Positions 1 to 5,300 of a stretch of DNA of 6,118 nt are shown here, in pieces. A program made the translations under genes and the position numbers. The stretch is from contig JAUWNO010000144.1 in the NCBI GenBank assembly GCA_030612605.1, forward strand, positions 1 to 6,118. The letters run 5' to 3'. The DNA is from Armatimonadota bacterium (lineage in GTDB: Bacteria; Cloacimonadota; Cloacimonadia; Cloacimonadales; TCS61). The notes beneath the pieces were generated by a model, which saw only the letters and a list, made by a program, of their open reading frames with translations, did no database searches and had not been told where the DNA came from. How positions within the stretch are numbered: the stretch's first letter is position 1; each line of letters opens with the position of its first letter.

Positions 1-2079
1 AAGATATCGTTTGTAAACGAAATTGGGATGGAATATTTTCACGATTCAATATCTTCGTGTTCCCCTCAGCCAATATATTATTTATTTGTTTCAAACCAGG
101 ATGAAAGTATTACTGATACGGTTGCTTTTTCCAAAAATCCATTTGCCACAAACGGATATGATGAACTCTACGATATTGAAAAAACCGGTGAGATTATTCC
201 TGAATTTGTTTATGCAGCTTTTTTTGAGAGTAGTTGGGGACAAAATGGCATGTATCTCTCCCAGGAAACTCACGGAAATTTCCATCCATTTACTATTTAC
301 AAAACCTGGAATCTACAAATATCTACGGACCAATTAAACCAACCAATTCAGGTTGAAGTGTCTCCAAATTTCAGAGAAGATTTGGGAAAACTATTTTTAA
401 GAAATAATCTAACAGGAGCATACACAGATTTAACAATTGATAATTTATATTATTTTACTTCAAATTTTGGATTTAAAACTTTCACTCTTTTCTGGGGTAA
501 TTTACATCCTCAGTTGACTTTCAATCTTGCTCAGAATGCTATTTATCAGGGTGGAGATGATTTGAGTTTTAGTTGGTCAATAAATTATGAACAACTTGTT
601 GAATATTTTTCCATCTCTATTGAAAATGATAGTGATAGCATTCTAATCGCCAACCAGGTGAATATGAATCTGAATAGTTACATTTGGTCAATACCAGATG
701 CTTTAACCATTCATAATGCAAAAATCTGCATCGATATTATTACTATTCAGGGAGAAACTATCTCAGCAGAATCATTGTATAAACTTGGAATTATTCCTGC
801 TGAAATTACTTTACAAGATGAATCCGGTTGGCACTTGGTTTCAAATCCTTGGAATTCCGACCAATACTTTAATGTTTACACAGTTTTTGGTGAGCAATCG
901 GAATTATATTATTTCACTGCTCATAATCAATATGAGCTTTGTGATAATTTCCAATTTGGAAATGGTTTTTGGCTTTTTGCTCCTCAAGCTTATGAATTTT
1001 CTTATAACGCTTCCATTCAAAATAATTCAATTCAACTTCCTTTGCATAAGAGGTGGAATTTAGTGGCTAATCCGCATGCATGCAGCTACAAAATTGAAGA
1101 CCTTAAATTTCTGATGAATGATTTTTTATTCTCTTTCACTTATATGTTCAATAATCAATTTATTTCTAATGCTGCTTATGTTTATCGCGATGGAGAATAT
1201 CAAATGGTTGAGCAGATCGAGCCTTTTGAATCCTTTTATCTTTATGTGAATTTAGATGATGTTCCGGATTTAGCTTGTTCGTTTATTCCTTATAATACAA
1301 GCACCTTCTTTCCTGAATATGAAACTGACTGGGAACTGAAAATCAGTGCTTCGCAATTTGATTCAGATGAAATGATAATAGGAATTTCGGAATACGCATC
1401 TGATGATTTTGATTTTAATTTTGATCTTCCGGAACCGGCAATAAAACCTTTTAATGAAGGTCTAACTCTATACATCCCAAAACCTGAGAATGATACACTT
1501 TTTGTTTTCGATCGTATGAATTGGGACATCAAATCTCCTTTAAGCGAAACTCAACCGGAAACGAAAACCTGGAATTTTGAATTGATAATCACAAATCTTC
1601 TGGAACCGATTACTCTTGATTTAGATTTCACAGAAATGCCGGATGGATATTTTGCAAACCTGAATTTTGATGGCAATATCTGGAATAATCTTGTCAACGA
1701 TGTTTACACCTATTCGATTTTTCCGAGTCACGCTGGAATCTTGAGTGGTGAGATAGAAATATCGAATAATCTCAGCATGGCAGCAGATAATATCAAGGCA
1801 AATAAAATTGAATTTGTAAACTATCCGAATCCCTTTAATCCTAATACAACTATTTATTTTACCACAGAGCGCACGGAGAACACGGAGATAATAATTTATA
1901 ATATTAAGGGTCAGAAAATAAAAACACTTTCTCCGTTCCCAAACTGGAGTTTAGGAACGAGGAGCGTGGTTTGGAATGGAACTGATGAATTTGAGAAAGC
2001 AGTTGCTTCAGGAATTTATTTCATCAGGTTGGAAACTAAAGGAAAAAGTAAGGTTCGAAAGGCTCTTTTGTTGAAGTAA
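1..2079 (+). CDS. Secreted/surface beta-rich protein with C-terminal sorting domain (5' end outside window)
   Basis: The frame is open from the first base to a TAA at 2077-2079, giving 692 visible residues. The ATG at 28 is probably internal, because the frame continues upstream without a stop. Residues below are counted from base 1. A beta-rich module occurs twice: residues ~30-160 (AT-NGYD at 49-54, KTWN at 101-104) and ~445-600 (AS-DDFD at 466-471, PEP at 477-479, KTWN at 522-525). Between them lies an Ig/FN3-like stretch (~165-265), then GWHLVSNPW at 276-284, FGNGFWLFAP at 319-328 and RWNLVANP at 351-358, a pattern seen in large exported proteins. The C-terminus (~606-692) has YPNPFNPNTT, IYNIKGQK, VVWNG and SGIYF, matching the FlgD-Ig-like/type IX sorting family, which implies export and anchoring at the cell surface. 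Two repeat-like DNA motifs are read in frame here (1862-1888, 1934-1959). No catalytic domain is visible; one could lie upstream. Role is inferred only as a surface or secreted protein. Confidence 0.88.
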   Translation, partial: KISFVNEIGMEYFHDSISSCSPQPIYYLFVSNQDESITDTVAFSKNPFATNGYDELYDIEKTGEIIPEFVYAAFFESSWGQNGMYLSQETHGNFHPFTIYKTWNLQISTDQLNQPIQVEVSPNFREDLGKLFLRNNLTGAYTDLTIDNLYYFTSNFGFKTFTLFWGNLHPQLTFNLAQNAIYQGGDDLSFSWSINYEQLVEYFSISIENDSDSILIANQVNMNLNSYIWSIPDALTIHNAKICIDIITIQGETISAESLYKLGIIPAEITLQDESGWHLVSNPWNSDQYFNVYTVFGEQSELYYFTAHNQYELCDNFQFGNGFWLFAPQAYEFSYNASIQNNSIQLPLHKRWNLVANPHACSYKIEDLKFLMNDFLFSFTYMFNNQFISNAAYVYRDGEYQMVEQIEPFESFYLYVNLDDVPDLACSFIPYNTSTFFPEYETDWELKISASQFDSDEMIIGISEYASDDFDFNFDLPEPAIKPFNEGLTLYIPKPENDTLFVFDRMNWDIKSPLSETQPETKTWNFELIITNLLEPITLDLDFTEMPDGYFANLNFDGNIWNNLVNDVYTYSIFPSHAGILSGEIEISNNLSMAADNIKANKIEFVNYPNPFNPNTTIYFTTERTENTEIIIYNIKGQKIKTLSPFPNWSLGTRSVVWNGTDEFEKAVASGIYFIRLETKGKSKVRKALLLK
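1862..1888 (+). repeat. In-frame CACAGAG/CACGGAG tandem motif
   Basis: Three imperfect short units (CACAGAG, GCACGGAG, ACACGGAG) follow each other inside the sorting-domain coding sequence and encode TTERTENTE. Aligned with the C-terminal domain of the minus-strand protein, this peptide replaces the ordinary segment ALKEAGNVR without changing the length. The run resembles short CACAGAG-type dispersed repeats met in environmental genomes; that comparison is from memory and unchecked. Confidence 0.55.
1934..1959 (+). repeat. In-frame inverted repeat with 12-bp arms
   Basis: CGTTCCCAAACT (1934-1945) and AGTTTAGGAACG (1948-1959) are reverse complements apart from one mismatch (A at 1953), with GG between them. 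It is translated in frame as PFPNWSLGTR within the sorting domain, at the turn between IYNIKGQKIKTL and VVWNG, where the minus-strand homologue has MDDHLEADFH. It resembles the widespread GTTCCCAA...TTGGGAAC palindromic repeats of some bacterial genomes (known type; identity here inferred). Confidence 0.75.
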
Positions 2080-2094
2080 AAAAATGATTATCTC

Positions 2095-2118
2095 CTGACG
2101 AATTTTCCAGTTCGTCAG
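2095..2118. repeat. Hairpin CTGACGAA/TTCGTCAG
   Basis: Perfect 8-bp inverted repeat (2095-2102 with 2111-2118) around an 8-nt loop, starting 15 bp after the plus-strand stop codon. Read on the minus strand, the loop region contains AACTGGA, the same heptamer found at the centre of the 1934-1959 inverted repeat, suggesting a shared family with different stems. On the minus strand a run of seven T lies 10 nt beyond the stem (complement of 2078-2084), too far for a standard terminator but perhaps a weak one. Confidence 0.7.
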
Positions 2119-2260
2119 ATGAAAACAGAATGTTGATATTGAAGCACTTTCCGAAGCTTCTTACGGAGAAATTCTTGCAAAATAAGATTCGGATAGTTTT
2201 AGTATTTTCATAGGAACTTCTCTCATCAACGAGCTGAAAGTTCATTTAAGAAGAAACCAA

Positions 2261-2301
2261 GACCTTACGGATGGTTGAGGAACGAAACCTCCGTAATGGT
2301 T
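2261..2301 (-). repeat. Pair of AACCAT...AGGTT quasi-palindromic units forming a hairpin
   Basis: Read on the minus strand, the two units are AACCATTACGGAGGTTTC (complement of 2284-2301) and AACCATCCGTAAGGTC (complement of 2261-2276). Together they form an 11-bp stem: TTACGGA 2265-2271 with TCCGTAA 2290-2296, and GGTT 2273-2276 with AACC 2286-2289, with one bulged base (2272) and a 9-nt loop. No T-run follows on either strand. Confidence 0.7.
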
Positions 2302-2315
2302 AGGAAATAGGAATC

Positions 2316-2374
2316 AACCATTGCGAAGGTTTAACAAGATGAATTCCTCTGTATGAAACCATTCGCAAGGTTTA
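2316..2374 (+). repeat. Second pair of AACCATT...AGGTTT units; 16-bp bulged hairpin at the minus-strand stop codon
   Basis: The units are AACCATTGCGAAGGTTTA (2316-2333) and AACCATTCGCAAGGTTTA (2357-2374), differing only by GCG versus CGC in the centre. They fold on each other: AACC 2316-2319 with GGTT 2369-2372, TTGCGAA 2321-2327 with TTCGCAA 2362-2368, and GGTTT 2328-2332 with AAACC 2356-2360. Only A2320 and A2361 bulge, and the loop is 23 nt. The second unit supplies the TAA of the minus-strand gene, so the structure lies at the very end of its mRNA. It may protect the 3' end or slow polymerase; there is no U-tract. Confidence 0.75.
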
Positions 2375-5300
2375 TTTCATCAGTATCATTTTCCTGGTAC
2401 TTGAATATTTGTCTCCAGCTTTCCCCGATGAATCGGGATGCAGGCACATTTTATAAAAATATATTCCGCTTGAAACTGTTTTATTGCCATCATCTTTCCC
2501 ATTCCAGACAATACTATGAAAATCTGCTTCAAGATGGTCATCCATCAAATTACGAACTTTTTTACCTTTGATATTATAGATCTCGATTCTGACATTTCCA
2601 GCCTCTTTCAAAGCAAAGTTAATTGTAGTTTCAGGATTAAATGGGTTTGGATAATTTCCTGAAAGTTCCGTAAATAATGGTGTTAAGACAAAATCAGTTT
2701 CAGTAATCTCAACTACAACTTCATTGGAAGGACCGGATTCATAAGAACCGTACAGAGCAGTTACATAATAAGTATGAGTTCCGATCGGAACATTCTCATC
2801 AACATACATTGTAGAAATTGCACCTGCTAAAAACTCGTTATCACGATAAACATTATATCCTGAAAGAGGAATCGCAGTATTTGGAGCTTGCCAGTTAAGA
2901 TTTACATTTTCATTTATCACAAGAAAAGAAAGATTTATCGGAACCGGAAGAATAATCTCTACAACCTGGATATTTGAAGGTCCGGAATCACCTTCATCAT
3001 AAACAGCTTTAACATAATATGTATATTCCCCGCCATCCAGATTCTCATCTAAATATCCTGTTGTTGAAGGATCTGTAATCTCATGAATCATCTCCTCATT
3101 CCGATAAATTTTATAACCGGATAAAACTCGAAAATTAACCGGTTCTTCACTTAGTTTAAAGATAGAATTATTTTTTTGATTTGACCTGTCGAAAAGAGAT
3201 AATTCATCTTGTTTTGTGCGTTGTGCTGAATCAAAAACAAATTCTTCGGGAGCATCCCACATAAGTTCAACATTATTTTCATAAACTGTAGCAACTAAAT
3301 TCTCAGGTGGATTTAAAATGGCAATCGGTCCAAGAATAAAATTCACTGTGGTAGTTTGGAGCTCAACAACAACCACACCTGCAGAGGTTTCCGGTTCATA
3401 GCCTGCTAAACTGGCAGTTACATCATAAGTGCCGGGAATAATTGGAAGGATATAATCACCATCACTATTGGGATGAGCAACAAAACTTCCAGCTGCAATC
3501 TGTACATCTTCCACATTTCCAGCTCCGCCATTTAAAGTTACATCACCCTGTATATAACCCATCAAAGGTGGATTGCCACCACCGATAATCACATTATCTA
3601 AATACCAATAATTAATATTCCAGGAATCACCATTGAAAAAGAAGGCGAGTTGAAATGTTTCCGAACCGACATCAGGAGTTGAAATCGTTATATTTTGGGT
3701 CGTTGCTGGAATAGAAGATGAAACGTTTATATCCCAGGCTGTATTCCAGTTTGTACCATCAGTAGTTGTGGAAACTCCCAGAGTATAGCTGCTTGTAAAG
3801 TGATTTACATTATGTTTGAATTCCAGATCTAAAGTTATAGAACCTAAAGTATTTATTTCCATGGTTACTAATCTTTGTTCACCATTAAAAGAAGGAGACC
3901 AACTGAATTTAGCTTCAGGTAACGATCCTCCGGCACTACTTGTAGCTGAACCCGACCAGTTATTACCTGTGCCTTCCACGTGCCATCCCGTAGGCGGGAA
4001 TGTATTGAAGTACTCAGTTACCATCACCGGAACCTGCGAAATAATAATATTAAATACTCCATTTGTAGAGTAATTATTATCAGCAGCAATATTCCAATCT
4101 ACAGAAGATATATGTCCGATAGGTGTACTTGAATTTGCTGTTACATTGAAAACTGCAGTTCCTATAACGCCGGATGAAAAAGTACCAAAATCAAAACTGT
4201 TTGAATTCAGAGTAACAAAAGGATCTAAAGTGCTGATATCGAGCATTACATTACAAGCATCTGCTCCACCCTGGTTTGTATAGGAAACAAGTATGTCTGC
4301 TGTTTCTCCGGGATCCAGAAGATTGTTATTTCCGTCATCAACAAAAAGGGATGTAAATTCGATTTGCGGAGCATTTCCCAACATAGTGAAAGTAAGATTC
4401 CAAACATCCTGGTCTGAAGTTATTTCAATCATAAATGGAATCAGATGACCATCCGGAATATTCTCCGATACACTGAATGTGAAAGCATCCAGGTTATTGC
4501 TGGATGTACCGCCTAAAATATTATTATAGTTGGATGAAGTGTTGCTGAGTGTGATATAAGGATCGCTCGAGCTTAATACAGCAGAAACGCCGGTTGCAGA
4601 ATTTTCTCCAATATTATTTGCCATTACAAACAATTCAATATCTTCACCGAAATCGATATTTCCATTTCCATTCGTATCGATTATCGAAGTTCCACCAATA
4701 ACCAGGTATGGTTCTTCCAGGGGAATTGGAGGTCCTGTAAACAGGATTGCCATTTCATTTTCAAGCACTTTGGCAGCAGTCGGATATTGATTATTGAAAG
4801 TATATTCCAATCCAACAAGCCCGGTGTGATCTTCCAATCCAACAGTAGCATATTGTCCGTGTTCAACAGAATAACCACCATAAGAGCCAACATCGACATT
4901 ATTCACAGTATGATATTGGAACAAAATCTCATTATCTCCGGAGGAAGATGGATAAAAATTAATATCATATAAAATTACTTCAAAGGTCTCTAACGAAGAA
5001 CCATTATATTCATTTTTCACTCTGGACCATTCCACCACAAAATAATTCAGAGCAGAATCATAATAGTAACACACTTTTCCGTTGCTCATAATAAGGTCAT
5101 CCCAGAATGGAGCAATAATTGGAGAGGGTCCGAGAGGTCCGGGAAGAGCTCTGTTCATATAATCAAAATCTTCCGTAACACCCGGAGTGATAAAACCATT
5201 GGAACAAACACTGATTTCGCTGTAATCTACATCATAAAAACGAAGATTAAATGGAAGACTGACAATTTCAATATCACCGGCATTTCCATTATCACTCATG

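Larger units (their letters stand above)
2080..2371. other. Convergent intergenic spacer, repeat-rich, no gene
   Basis: This 292-bp spacer separates the two stop codons. No credible gene is seen: the open frames that cross it are short and consist partly of the inverted repeats. It contains one perfect 8-bp hairpin (2095-2118) and four copies of a quasi-palindromic unit (2261-2374, the last overrunning the minus-strand stop) that pair into two larger hairpins. Between 2119 and 2260 only weak structure is visible: a GAAGCTTC palindrome at 2153-2160 and GAACTT/AAGTTC arms at 2214-2219 and 2238-2243. None of the hairpins is followed directly by a T-run, so transcription termination for the two converging genes is not explained by a classic intrinsic terminator. 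Confidence 0.75.

Noticed and set aside
28..30. ATG as the start of the plus-strand gene
   Set aside because: The frame is open upstream to base 1, there is no purine-rich ribosome binding site at proper spacing, and the following residues do not form a signal peptide.
2095..2118. Rho-independent terminator
   Set aside because: The stem is not followed by a T-run on the plus strand; on the minus strand the T-run begins 10 nt away, outside the usual spacing.
2036..2245. Small minus-strand open frame of 69 codons across the spacer
   Set aside because: It overlaps the end of the plus-strand gene, includes the 2095-2118 hairpin as coding sequence and shows no recognisable domain; more likely chance translation of repeat DNA.
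2261..2374. CRISPR array
   Set aside because: Units are palindromic and degenerate, with unequal 23-41 bp spacing and no proper spacers; no cas gene is in view.
2353..2571. Plus-strand open frame over the end of the minus-strand gene
   Set aside because: Antisense to the conserved sorting domain; composition is that of a shadow frame.
3816..4073. Plus-strand open frame antisense to the adhesin domain
   Set aside because: The minus frame encodes a recognisable cleaved-adhesin-like domain here; the plus frame has no family features.
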